From: Pseudofulvibacter geojedonensis | GTDB lineage: Bacteria; Bacteroidota; Bacteroidia; Flavobacteriales; Flavobacteriaceae | Assembly: GCF_042675745.1 (NCBI RefSeq) | Contig: NZ_JBHTJM010000011.1 | Span: 124,001 to 188,000 of the forward strand | Direction: 5' to 3' | Length of the DNA: 64,000 nucleotides | Shown here: piece after piece, positions 41,725-50,678 of the stretch | Position numbering within the stretch: the stretch's first letter is position 1 | Layout of the letters: the number at the start of each line of letters is the position of its first letter | Translations under genes and position numbers: made by a program | Notes under the pieces: generated by a model | Database searches by the model: none | The model's input: only the letters and a program-made list of their open reading frames with translations | Told to the model about the DNA's origin: nothing

Positions 41725-41753
41725 AAAAAGCCCTTGCAAGGCAAGAGCTTTTA
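41725..41753 (-). terminator. Terminator of the TerB-like gene
   Basis: On the minus strand the stem AAAAGCTCTTGC / GCAAGGGCTTTTTT, with a CTT loop and T-run, follows the stop at 41777 and precedes ttcA. Confidence 0.8.
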
Positions 41754-41776
41754 TATATAAATTTTAGAATCCGTGA

Positions 41777-42211
41777 TTAACGGTTCATATTTTTAATTTC
41801 ATCAGAAAAAGTATCTACATCGTCTACTCCTTCAGCTACTAAAGCTAGGGCTTTTTGCACAACATAAGTTACGTTTGCAGGAGCAAATCCTAAACCAACA
41901 GCTATACGTTCTAACACAGAAACTTGAGCATCTTTTATATCTAAATCTGCGTATACCATACGAACCAAATCAAACAAACGCTCTAAACGTCTGTTATATG
42001 TTGTTGGAGGGTTGATAGGGTATGCAGTTGGATTTTCTAAAATATTAGCATACTCCGTTTCGCTAATTGTCAATTTTCTAGCTAAACGGTCTAAAAATTG
42101 CTTTTCAGCTTCAACAATATCTCCATCACTTAAAGCTACACGAACGATAGCAGCAAAGTGCCCGTTGTTTCTCTTTATGAATCCGCTAGTATATAAATCT
42201 TTAATAGACAT
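41777..42211 (-). CDS. TerB-like protein
   Basis: The start at 42211 (MSIKDLYTSGFIKRNNGHFAAIV, 144 residues) is preceded by AAGGAGAC, a good ribosome binding site, so the ATG at 42253 is rejected. The all-helical protein shows the TerB pattern VRVALSDGDIVEAEKQFLDRLARKLTIS in the first half and LVRMVYADLDIKDAQVSVLERIAVGLGF in the second, each with the acidic metal-binding turn (DGD, DLD). TerB-like domains bind metal and are tied to stress responses. Stand-alone members in Flavobacteriaceae have no defined role. It is monocistronic. Confidence 0.85.
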   Translation of the reverse strand: MSIKDLYTSGFIKRNNGHFAAIVRVALSDGDIVEAEKQFLDRLARKLTISETEYANILENPTAYPINPPTTYNRRLERLFDLVRMVYADLDIKDAQVSVLERIAVGLGFAPANVTYVVQKALALVAEGVDDVDTFSDEIKNMNR

Positions 42212-42234
42212 AGTCTCCTTTTTAATATTTTTGG

Positions 42235-42242
42235 CAAATATA
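42235..42242 (-). promoter_or_regulatory. -7 element TATATTTG for the TerB-like gene
   Basis: An exact TAnnTTTG match on the minus strand 24 bp before the ATG at 42211. Confidence 0.55.
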
Positions 42243-42339
42243 CATAATCTCAAAAAGATTTCACATCATTTTTTAGTCAGTTTTTTAGCAAAAAAAGTAT
42301 CTTCGCTTCTCTTTATTAGCTAGTTAAAATTTAAGTGTT

Positions 42340-45300
42340 TTGAGTAAACAACAATTAGCTGCTGTCTTTAATGAAAATCATTCATTTAAACAGCTTTTAT
42401 CGCAAATTAACACCCCTAAATCAGAAACAAATATTTCTAATTTAGTAGGATCGTCTTTGTCTTTTCTTATTTCTAAAACCTTTAAAAGTATAGAAAAACC
42501 TTTGCTTCTAGTTTTAAACGACAAAGAAGAAGCAGCTTTTTATTTAAATGACTTAGAGCTTTTACTAAACGACAAAGATGTTATGTTCTATCCTGGGAGT
42601 TACAGAAGGCCTTACCAGATAGAAGAAACAGACAACGCTAATGTATTGCTAAGGGCAGAGGTTTTAAATAGAATTAATTCTAGGAAAAAACCCGCTTTAA
42701 TTGTCACCTATCCTGAAGCTTTATTTGAAAAAGTTGTTACCAAAAAAGAATTAGAAAAAAACACTCTTAAAATAGCTGTTAACGATACGATTACAATAGA
42801 CTTTATTAATGAAGTTTTATTCGAATATCAATTTAAAAGAGTTGATTTTGTAACCGAACCTGGAGAGTTTTCTGTTAGAGGTGGTATTGTAGATGTTTTT
42901 TCTTTTTCGAATGATGAACCCTATAGAATTGAATTCTTTGGAGATGAAGTAGACAGTATTAGAACTTTTGATGTAGAAACACAACTATCTTTAGAACAAT
43001 TAAAAAAGGTGAGTATCATACCAAATGTAGAAATAAAACACCTTGAAGAGTCTAGAGAGAGTTTCTTTAAATACTTATCTAACCAAACAGTCGTATTTGT
43101 TAAAAGCCTAGAAATGTTAGTTGCTAAAACAGATAAGCTATTTGACAAAGCAACGGTTGCTTTTAAAAGATTATCTGGAGAATTGCAACACGCAGAACCT
43201 AATAGCATTTTTTGTACTGGGGAATTGTTACTCAATCAACTAAAAGAATATACTCATGTTACTATGGAAAGTAATGTTAGTAATTCTGTTGCATTTCAAA
43301 TTAAGCCACAACCTTCTTTTAACAAGCAATTTAACTTATTAATAGACAACCTCAACCTATATGCTGCTGAAGGTTTTACCAATTACATTGCTTGCGCTAA
43401 TGAAAAACAGGCTCAACGATTTAAAGACATTTTTAATGAAATAGAAGAAGTTGTTAGCTACCAGACTATTGTCTTACCATTGTATCAAGGATTTATTGAT
43501 ATGGATAGTAAAACAATATGTTATACAGACCATCAGATATTTGAGCGCTATCATAAATTTCATTTAAAAAATGGTTATGCCAAAAAGCAAGCTATTACGT
43601 TAAAAGAACTCAATCAATTATCTAAAGGAGACTATGTAACTCACATAGATCATGGTATTGGTCGCTTTGCTGGATTGCAAAAAATAGATGTAGAAGGAAA
43701 TCAGCAAGAAGCAATTAAATTACTATATGGAGAACGAGACATACTATATGTAAGCATTCATTCTTTACATAAAATATCTAAGTATTCTGGTAAAGATGGA
43801 AAGGCACCTAAAATATTTAAATTAGGTTCAGGAGCTTGGAAAAAGCTAAAACAAAAAACCAAGAGTAGAGTTAAACATATAGCATTTAACTTAATTCAGT
43901 TGTACGCTAAAAGAAGGAATCAAAAAGGCTTTCAATATGCCCCAGATTCTTATTTACAACATGAGCTTGAAGCTTCTTTTTTATTCGAAGATACACCTGA
44001 CCAGTTTAAAGCAACTCAGGATGTAAAAACCGATATGGAAAGCGAACGCCCTATGGACAGGTTAGTTTGTGGAGATGTTGGCTTTGGAAAAACAGAAGTA
44101 GCTATACGTGCAGCATTTAAAGCAGTTGATAATGGCAAACAAGTAGCTGTTTTAGTTCCTACTACCATTTTAGCTTTTCAACATTTTAAAACTTTTAGTG
44201 AACGATTAAAAGATATGCCTGTTAAGGTAGATTATATTAATAGGTTTAGAACAGCCAAACAAAAAACAGAAATCATAAAACAATTAGAATCTGGACAAAT
44301 AGATATATTAATAGGAACACACCAGATTGCTAACGAAAAATTTAAATACAAAGATTTAGGACTGTTAATTGTAGATGAAGAACAAAAGTTTGGAGTTGCT
44401 GTAAAAGATAAATTAAAAACCATTAAAGAAAATGTAGACACGCTTACTTTAACTGCTACGCCTATACCAAGAACATTACAATTTTCGTTAATGGCAGCTA
44501 GAGATTTAAGTACTATTAATACACCTCCACCAAATCGTTACCCAATAGACTCACAAGTAATTCGTTTTTCTGAAGAAGTTATACGAGATGCTATTACCTA
44601 TGAAATTCAGCGTGGCGGACAAGCTTTCTTTATTCATAATAGAATAGAAAATATAAAAGAAGTAGCTGGAATGTTACAACGCTTAGTTCCCGATGCTAAA
44701 ATAGCTGTTGGCCATGGGCAAATGGAAGGTAAAAAACTAGAGCAACTTATGCTAGCATTTATGAATAATGAATTCGATGTTTTAGTAGCAACTACCATTA
44801 TAGAATCAGGATTAGATGTTCCTAATGCCAATACTATTTTTATAAACAATGCTAATAATTTTGGACTTTCAGACTTGCATCAAATGAGAGGTCGTGTAGG
44901 TAGAAGTAATAAAAAAGCTTTCTGTTATTTTATAACACCTCCCCACTCTGCAATGAGCGATGATGCAAGAAAACGAATTCAGGCACTTGAGTTGCACTCC
45001 GATTTAGGTAGCGGATTTAATATTGCAATGAAAGATTTAGAAATTCGTGGTGCGGGTGATATATTAGGAGGAGAACAAAGCGGGTTTATTAATGAAATAG
45101 GCTTTTCTACTTATCAGAAAATCTTAAATGAAGCCATAGAAGAATTAAAAGAAAATGAGTTTAAAGATTTATATGAAGAAACCGCAGAAAATACTGTTTT
45201 TGTAAAAGACACTCAAATAGATACCGATTTTGAATTGCTATATCCAGACGATTATATCAATAATATTACAGAGCGATTAAATCTATACAATGAACTAGGT

Positions 45301-45660
45301 AATTTAAAAACCGAAGATGATCTAAAACAATACGAAATAAAATTAATTGATCGATTTGGAGAACTACCAACTCAAGCTGTTGACTTATTAAACTCCGTTA
45401 GAATTAAATGGTTAGCTGCAAATATTGGTTTAGAAAAAATAGTCATGAAACAAAATCGAATGATAGGATATTTTATATCAGATCAAAACTCTACTTTTTA
45501 TCAAAGTGAAAACTTTACTAAAGTTTTACAGTTTGTACAACGTAATCCGCAAGCTTGTAAAATGAAAGAAAAGCAAACCAAGAACGGTTTAAGACTATTA
45601 TTAACCTTTGAAAGAATTACAAGCGTAAATAAAGCTTTAGCTGCTATTCAACAAATATAA
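42340..45660 (+). CDS. mfd: Transcription-repair coupling factor Mfd
   Basis: An 1106-residue ATPase that removes stalled RNA polymerase and recruits UvrA. The frame is closed by TAA at 42325, and the first usable start is TTG at 42340 (MSKQQLAAVFNENHSF), so a non-ATG start is likely. Domains in order: UvrB-like N-terminal part (VMFYPGSYRRPYQIEE), polymerase-interacting CarD-like domain (LSKGDYVTHIDHGIGRFAGL), Walker A GDVGFGKTEVAIRAAF near residue 580, DEEQ box near 680, TATPIPRTLQF, the helicase end QMRGRVGRSNKKAFCYF, and the C-terminal TRCF domain (RFGELPTQAVDLLN). It is followed by a terminator. Confidence 0.96.
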   Translation: MSKQQLAAVFNENHSFKQLLSQINTPKSETNISNLVGSSLSFLISKTFKSIEKPLLLVLNDKEEAAFYLNDLELLLNDKDVMFYPGSYRRPYQIEETDNANVLLRAEVLNRINSRKKPALIVTYPEALFEKVVTKKELEKNTLKIAVNDTITIDFINEVLFEYQFKRVDFVTEPGEFSVRGGIVDVFSFSNDEPYRIEFFGDEVDSIRTFDVETQLSLEQLKKVSIIPNVEIKHLEESRESFFKYLSNQTVVFVKSLEMLVAKTDKLFDKATVAFKRLSGELQHAEPNSIFCTGELLLNQLKEYTHVTMESNVSNSVAFQIKPQPSFNKQFNLLIDNLNLYAAEGFTNYIACANEKQAQRFKDIFNEIEEVVSYQTIVLPLYQGFIDMDSKTICYTDHQIFERYHKFHLKNGYAKKQAITLKELNQLSKGDYVTHIDHGIGRFAGLQKIDVEGNQQEAIKLLYGERDILYVSIHSLHKISKYSGKDGKAPKIFKLGSGAWKKLKQKTKSRVKHIAFNLIQLYAKRRNQKGFQYAPDSYLQHELEASFLFEDTPDQFKATQDVKTDMESERPMDRLVCGDVGFGKTEVAIRAAFKAVDNGKQVAVLVPTTILAFQHFKTFSERLKDMPVKVDYINRFRTAKQKTEIIKQLESGQIDILIGTHQIANEKFKYKDLGLLIVDEEQKFGVAVKDKLKTIKENVDTLTLTATPIPRTLQFSLMAARDLSTINTPPPNRYPIDSQVIRFSEEVIRDAITYEIQRGGQAFFIHNRIENIKEVAGMLQRLVPDAKIAVGHGQMEGKKLEQLMLAFMNNEFDVLVATTIIESGLDVPNANTIFINNANNFGLSDLHQMRGRVGRSNKKAFCYFITPPHSAMSDDARKRIQALELHSDLGSGFNIAMKDLEIRGAGDILGGEQSGFINEIGFSTYQKILNEAIEELKENEFKDLYEETAENTVFVKDTQIDTDFELLYPDDYINNITERLNLYNELGNLKTEDDLKQYEIKLIDRFGELPTQAVDLLNSVRIKWLAANIGLEKIVMKQNRMIGYFISDQNSTFYQSENFTKVLQFVQRNPQACKMKEKQTKNGLRLLLTFERITSVNKALAAIQQI

Positions 45661-45665
45661 ATTAT

Positions 45666-45692
45666 AAAAAAGCTCTCCGAATGGAGAGCTTT
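45666..45692 (+). terminator. mfd terminator
   Basis: The stem AAGCTCTCC / GGAGAGCTT with loop GAAT begins 10 bp after the mfd stop. The T-run is short. Confidence 0.75.
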
Positions 45693-45897
45693 CAACCTAA
45701 TATTTAAGACCTATGAAGTAGATCTGGAGTTTTTACACATGTATATAACAAGTCTATTTTATTTTACCCTAACTACACTATTTATTTTTTTTCACCCATA
45801 ACTGTGATACCAAAAAAAAGGTATTGACCCCTATATTAATTTCTTTTATTTTGGCATTGTATTTGTCTATTTCAATACATACAAGATAAAACAAACA

Positions 45898-46173
45898 ATG
45901 AATAATAAAGCTCAAATACAGAAACTAATATTAGATGTATTAACTTCTAATAACATTGATGATAAAAGAAGAGCTGGCAATCAAGCAATTGAATTGTTTA
46001 AAATAGCTAAATTAATAGATCAAACACCTGTTGCTATTAAAATGAATACCTCATTAGAACTAAAGGAAGCTATAGACAACTTTATTACACATGACAACTC
46101 TATCACTAGAGATGCTTTAAAAGAGAGCTATAGTTTTATTAGTCAGTTATTGCATGACGAAAAGGCGGCTTAA
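45898..46173 (+). CDS. Hypothetical 91-aa helical protein
   Basis: A small all-helical, highly charged protein (MNNKAQIQKLILDVLTSNNIDDKRRAGNQAIELFKIAKLIDQ..., then LELKEAIDNFITHDNSITRDALKESYSFISQLLHDEKAA). It has no signal, cysteine or known motif. The helix spacing could suit DNA or protein binding, but I recognise no family. It stands alone, 205 bp after the mfd terminator in a gene-poor stretch. Confidence 0.55.
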   Translation: MNNKAQIQKLILDVLTSNNIDDKRRAGNQAIELFKIAKLIDQTPVAIKMNTSLELKEAIDNFITHDNSITRDALKESYSFISQLLHDEKAA

Positions 46174-46229
46174 TAGCATTAATCTCTTCTTCTTTTCCTT
46201 TTCATATCAATAATTTGTATCTTAAATTT

Positions 46230-46340
46230 ATGAAAAAAACAAAATACAAACTTATTACAGCTATTATTGTACTTATTCTTTTAATATTATGGGTTGAAAT
46301 GGCAGTTGGCATATTTGGCAGTCCTATTGCTGGAAGTTAA
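46230..46340 (+). CDS. Tiny membrane protein, 36 aa
   Basis: An ATG at 46230 opens 36 codons: MKKTKYKLITAIIVLILLILWVEMAVGIFGSPIAGS. It has a basic start, one membrane helix, then a motif VEMAVGIFGSPIAGS that I associate with short Flavobacteriaceae membrane proteins (a related ending VELAVGVFGTPFAGS). A single-helix membrane protein of unknown role. The motif is the main evidence that it is a real gene. Confidence 0.6.
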   Translation: MKKTKYKLITAIIVLILLILWVEMAVGIFGSPIAGS

Positions 46341-46790
46341 CATACAACTCAAAATTTAAAACTTCTTATAAACACTCGTTTTTTAGGTTTTATACTTGTC
46401 CATACCTAAAATACATTCTTGTACTTCACGATCTAATTGGTAACAATAAATTTTAGAATCTACCCTTTTTAAAAAAATGCAAATATTAAGGGTTTCAATT
46501 TCCTTACTCCTAAATAAGTCAGAATACTAAATGTATCAAAAAAACACCTTCTTTTATAAAAAACAAAAGCAAGAGCACACAACTACTCTTGCTTATAACT
46601 AAAATAATTTACTGTTAAGTAACTAAAAATATAATTTTAACATTAACCCAAATAATTATAAAGAAAAGAACGCATTACTTAACTAATGCAAATATATTTT
46701 CCCTTTGTGGCTTATGGGTTAAATTAAAGTTTTGCTTTGGTTAACTCTAAAAGTTAGATTGATCTAATTCAATTCATATTCAATAAAAAC
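46341..46790. other. Gene-free 450 bp
   Basis: No protein-coding frame is convincing on either strand. The stretch holds the candidate small RNA described at 46560-46696. The remainder is AT-rich sequence without repeats I can recognise. Confidence 0.5.
46560..46685 (-). ncRNA. Candidate small RNA
   Basis: On the minus strand a -7 box TATATTTG (46689-46696) would start a transcript near 46684. The transcript opens with the hairpin GCATTA / TAATGC. It ends at a 9-bp stem AAGCAAGAG / CTCTTGCTT (46567-46594) followed by a T-rich run. The resulting about 120-nt unit has no coding frame. No known RNA family is recognised. Confidence 0.4.
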
Positions 46791-46826
46791 AAAAAATCCT
46801 CTTCAAAATTTGAAGAGGATTTTTTT
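46791..46826 (-). terminator. tRNA-Gln terminator
   Basis: The stem AATCCTCTTCA / TGAAGAGGATT has a short AAATT loop and A- and T-runs on both sides. It follows directly after the tRNA 3' end on the minus strand. Confidence 0.85.
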
Positions 46827-46827
46827 G

Positions 46828-46898
46828 TTATCCCACAAGGACTCGAACCTTGACTAGCGGTACCAAAAACCGATGTGCTACCATTACACCATGGGACA
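46828..46898 (-). tRNA. tRNA-Gln (anticodon TTG)
   Basis: A 71-nt cloverleaf: acceptor TGTCCCA / TGGGATA with discriminator A, D arm GTG / CAC, anticodon loop TTTTGGT giving TTG, and T arm CAAGG-TTCGAGT-CCTTG. CCA is not encoded. The anticodon stem's outermost pair is mismatched (T-C). A full promoter lies upstream and a terminator downstream. Confidence 0.95.
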
Positions 46899-46915
46899 AT
46901 GCGTGATTGCGGGTG

Positions 46916-46946
46916 CAAATTTACAAGAATTTAGATTTCACACAAA
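46916..46946 (-). promoter_or_regulatory. tRNA-Gln promoter
   Basis: On the minus strand TTTG (46943-46946), 19 bp, then TAAATTTG (46916-46923). This fits the Bacteroidota consensus exactly and lies 17 bp before the tRNA. Confidence 0.8.
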
Positions 46947-47112
46947 CTTTTTAAAGAAAAAAATCACTAAAAAATAAATTACACTACAACCGTTAATACA
47001 AATTTAACCATAATGACCTAATTATCCGAATTTTAAGATTCCTTTAGCATACGTTAAGATTTAATTAAGAGCATTTCAGGTTATCTTCATCGCTTAACTA
47101 ACTCACAAGAAT

Positions 47113-50100
47113 ATGACTAGCAAAACATTTAACAAATGGAACAACCGTTCTGGATGGCTTAGCTTTTTAATTGCTTTAATAACTTATAGCCTAACCGTTG
47201 CTCCAACTGTAAGCTTTTGGGATTGTGGCGAATACATTGCAGCCTCTTCTAACTTAGGAATTGCCCATCCACCTGGCGCACCTCTATTTCAGATGTTTGG
47301 GGCTTTTCTTTCTATATTCTCTTTTGGCAATAAAGAATCTATTGCTTTAATAACCAACTACTCTTCAGTTATTGCTAGTTCGTTTACCATTTTATTTCTT
47401 TTTTGGACCATTAGTAGGCTTGCACAAAAACTACTCTCCAAAAACAGCAAAAAACTAACTAAAAACGATACTTTAATCATTTTAGGAAGTGCTTTTTTAG
47501 GCGCGCTTACTTTTACCTTTTCTGATACGTTTTGGTTCAATGCTGTAGAAACAGAAGTTTACGCCATGGCTACTTTAGTAATGGCTCTATTATTCTGGTT
47601 AGCATTAAAATGGGAAGCTAACATGGATACTAAAAGAGGCAACAAATGGCTGCTTTTAATTGCATTTGTTGTCGGTTTGTCATTTGGTATTCACTTTATG
47701 GGCTTATTAACCATACCGGCAATTGTACTATTATATTTCTTTAAAAAACATCAGAAAATAACTCTAAAGAATTTTATCTTTTTTAACGGAATAGCAATAG
47801 CAACCTTATTGATAATATTTAAGTTATTATTACCCAAAACACTATCATTATTTAGCTGGATTGAATTAACTGCCGTAAACACCTTTAACCTCCCTTTTAA
47901 TTCAGGAACTATAATCAGTAGTTTACTCATCATTAGTAGTTTTTATTTTACATTAACTTATACCCGCAAAAAAGGCTTTGTTTGGGCAAACACCCTTACG
48001 TTATGTACATTATTTATTTTTATAGGGTTTTCTTCATGGATATTAATTCCCATTAGAGCGCATTCTCATACCACTCTTAACACCAATAACCCAGCTAATG
48101 CTAGAGATTTATTAAGCTATTACAACTTAGAACAATATGGTGAAAGACCATTATTTTACGGTCCTCAATTCACTAATAGCTTTGCCGGTTTAAATCCTGA
48201 CAATCCTTATAAAGATGAATTACCTAAATATGAAAAAGATTATAAACTCGGTAAGTATGTTATAGTTAACAACTACAAAAATGCTAATTACAATACTCAT
48301 CAGGATCATAATAGTTTTCTACCTAGAATGTGGAGTGACAGAAATACGCGACAGTACTTAAATTTTATGAACTTAAAAGTAACTGTTAAAGACACTTATA
48401 AAAACAAAAAAGAAATCAGACAACTAGCAGCTCAATTCAATCAAGATGTAGCTCAGGGAAATGTAGATACCGAATCCCAAGAAAAGTTTATTACTAAATT
48501 CAATAAATACATTACCGTTAATAAACCAACTACCAAGGAAAACTTAAGTTTTATGTTTAACTATCAGCTAGGCTACATGTACCTTCGTTATTTAATGTGG
48601 AATTTTACGGGTAGACAAAATGACATTCAAGGAGAATACAACCATAATGGGGAGTGGATTAGCGGTTTTAACTTTATAGATTCTTTTCTTTTAGGGGTTT
48701 CGCAAGAAAACTTGCCTCAAGACCAACTCAATAATAAAGCCAGAAATACTTATTACTTTGTTCCGTTTATTTTAGGAATTATAGGCTTTATTTTTTTAGT
48801 GAAAAGAGATAAAAAATTATTTTGGACACTACTTGTCTTTTTTGTATTTACAGGTTTAGCTATTCAAATATACACCAACATAAAACCCTTTGAACCCAGA
48901 GAAAGAGATTATGTAGTTGTTGGTTCTTTTTATGTATTTGCTATCTGGATTGGGTTTAGTTTTATAAGTATATACCAAGGCTTTAAAAACAGATTCAAAA
49001 CTAAAAAACTAGCATTTGTAATTCCTTTAAGCTGCTTAATTATAACTCCAATACTTTTAGCAAATCAAAATTGGGATGATCACAATAGAACCGGAAGACA
49101 GACTGCTTTAGTAATGGCTAAATCTTATTTGGACTCTTGTGACGAAAATGCAATTCTATTTACTTCTGGAGACATAGATACTTATCCGTTATGGTATTTA
49201 CAAGAAGTAGAAAAATACAGAACAGATGTAAAAGTAATTGTCACTACTTATTTAAGTACCGATTGGTATATCGATCAGATGAAAAGAAAAACATTTACTA
49301 GCGATCCTATCCCATCACAACTAACACATAATAAATATACTTGGGGCAGTAGAGATCTAGTTTATTTTCAAGAAAGAACAGAAGATAGTCTAGATATAAA
49401 AACTTTTATGAATTTTATCTCTTTAGATTCAGATGAGGTAAAAGTTGAAATGGAAAACGGTCAAAAACACAATGTTTTTCCTACTCAGAATATCCGCATA
49501 CCTGTTAATAAAGAATATGTACTAAAAAACGGTTTAGTTAAGGCTAAATATTCAGATAAAATTGTTTCTGAAATACCTCTAAAAATAAACTCTCAAGTTT
49601 TAGGAAAACAACAAATTATTATGCTAGACATTTTAGCAAATAATAATTGGGAACGACCTATTTACTTTTCAGGCTTAAGCAATGACTCTTCAGATTATAT
49701 ATGGCTAGAAGATTATTTACAATTTAACGGAATGACTTATCAATTGGTCCCTATAAAAACTAGTGTAAAGGAAAACAACTACGAAAAAGGATTTATTGAT
49801 GCTGAAAGCGCTTATAAAAATGTAATAAAATGGGAATGGGGAGGCTCTAATAATGAAACTATTTACTTAGACCCTATTACACGCAGAAATAGTATTCGAT
49901 ACAGAGATAGTATGGGGAGAATAACAAAACAATTAATTAAAGACAAAAAAATTACTCAAGCAGAAAACATCTTAGATTTAAGCATAGAAAAAATGCCTAT
50001 CGGTAAATTTCAATATTATTCTTTAGCCATTCCATACATCAATCAATACTACCAAATAGGCAAGCCCGAAAAAGCTGTTGCAACTTACAAGGCCATAACA

Positions 50101-50613
50101 AATCTATACAAAGATCATTTACAATATTATCTTTCATTATCTCCCAGCGAACAAGCTAAATTAGTAGATAACATCTGGCGAGATTTAATAAACTATAGAA
50201 ACTGTTTAGAAATAGCCATTCAGAATAATGACTTTGATTTAATTAGAGAAGAAATTCCTTTTTACTTAAATCAATTAGATCCTTTATCAGATATTATAAA
50301 AAACATGAACTATGCAATTGGTTTAAATGAATTAATTGAAGGTTTGTACAAAGTCAAATCAAGTAAAAATGCTCGAAAACTATATTTACAAGAAGTTGAA
50401 GGTTTAAAAAATTCCTTACAGCAAGCCAGTAAATTATCTGTAGAAGAATTGCATGTATATGCTGAAGAAATTTTTATAGATATAAACGAATACAAACAGC
50501 TATTAAGGATATTAGACCAATACGAAAGTGAAGCATTTTTTAAGAAAGAAAAAGATTTTTTTGACAAGTCTTTAGATCAACTCAATAGCTTTTTTGAAAG
50601 CTTAGAAGAGTAA
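47113..50613 (+). CDS. DUF2723 membrane protein, copy 1 (variant motif)
   Basis: An 1166-residue protein with about ten to twelve membrane helices in its first 650 residues and a large soluble C-terminal part. The family's opening is SFWDCGEYIAASSNLGIAHPPGAPLFQMFG, whose acidic DCGEY resembles the catalytic loop of GT-C fold glycosyltransferases. In the soluble part, the GDNDT-type motif found in copy 2 is changed to GDIDT (residues 686-690). The family is thought to glycosylate proteins outside the cytoplasm in Bacteroidota; this is inference. It lies 65 bp before a second copy of identical length and is probably cotranscribed with it. Confidence 0.88.
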   Translation: MTSKTFNKWNNRSGWLSFLIALITYSLTVAPTVSFWDCGEYIAASSNLGIAHPPGAPLFQMFGAFLSIFSFGNKESIALITNYSSVIASSFTILFLFWTISRLAQKLLSKNSKKLTKNDTLIILGSAFLGALTFTFSDTFWFNAVETEVYAMATLVMALLFWLALKWEANMDTKRGNKWLLLIAFVVGLSFGIHFMGLLTIPAIVLLYFFKKHQKITLKNFIFFNGIAIATLLIIFKLLLPKTLSLFSWIELTAVNTFNLPFNSGTIISSLLIISSFYFTLTYTRKKGFVWANTLTLCTLFIFIGFSSWILIPIRAHSHTTLNTNNPANARDLLSYYNLEQYGERPLFYGPQFTNSFAGLNPDNPYKDELPKYEKDYKLGKYVIVNNYKNANYNTHQDHNSFLPRMWSDRNTRQYLNFMNLKVTVKDTYKNKKEIRQLAAQFNQDVAQGNVDTESQEKFITKFNKYITVNKPTTKENLSFMFNYQLGYMYLRYLMWNFTGRQNDIQGEYNHNGEWISGFNFIDSFLLGVSQENLPQDQLNNKARNTYYFVPFILGIIGFIFLVKRDKKLFWTLLVFFVFTGLAIQIYTNIKPFEPRERDYVVVGSFYVFAIWIGFSFISIYQGFKNRFKTKKLAFVIPLSCLIITPILLANQNWDDHNRTGRQTALVMAKSYLDSCDENAILFTSGDIDTYPLWYLQEVEKYRTDVKVIVTTYLSTDWYIDQMKRKTFTSDPIPSQLTHNKYTWGSRDLVYFQERTEDSLDIKTFMNFISLDSDEVKVEMENGQKHNVFPTQNIRIPVNKEYVLKNGLVKAKYSDKIVSEIPLKINSQVLGKQQIIMLDILANNNWERPIYFSGLSNDSSDYIWLEDYLQFNGMTYQLVPIKTSVKENNYEKGFIDAESAYKNVIKWEWGGSNNETIYLDPITRRNSIRYRDSMGRITKQLIKDKKITQAENILDLSIEKMPIGKFQYYSLAIPYINQYYQIGKPEKAVATYKAITNLYKDHLQYYLSLSPSEQAKLVDNIWRDLINYRNCLEIAIQNNDFDLIREEIPFYLNQLDPLSDIIKNMNYAIGLNELIEGLYKVKSSKNARKLYLQEVEGLKNSLQQASKLSVEELHVYAEEIFIDINEYKQLLRILDQYESEAFFKKEKDFFDKSLDQLNSFFESLEE

Positions 50614-50678
50614 TTAGCTAAATAAGAATTTACTAGTATATTTTTAGTATTTTCGCTTCGTTAAAACCATTAATTTGT

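Noticed and set aside
42331..42342. An ATG or GTG start for mfd upstream of TTG 42340
   Set aside because: The GTG at 42335 is out of frame, and an in-frame TAA at 42325 closes the upstream region.
45693..45897. A gene in the 205 bp after the mfd terminator
   Set aside because: No frame of useful length on either strand; only a short GGTATT inverted pair near 45810-45825.
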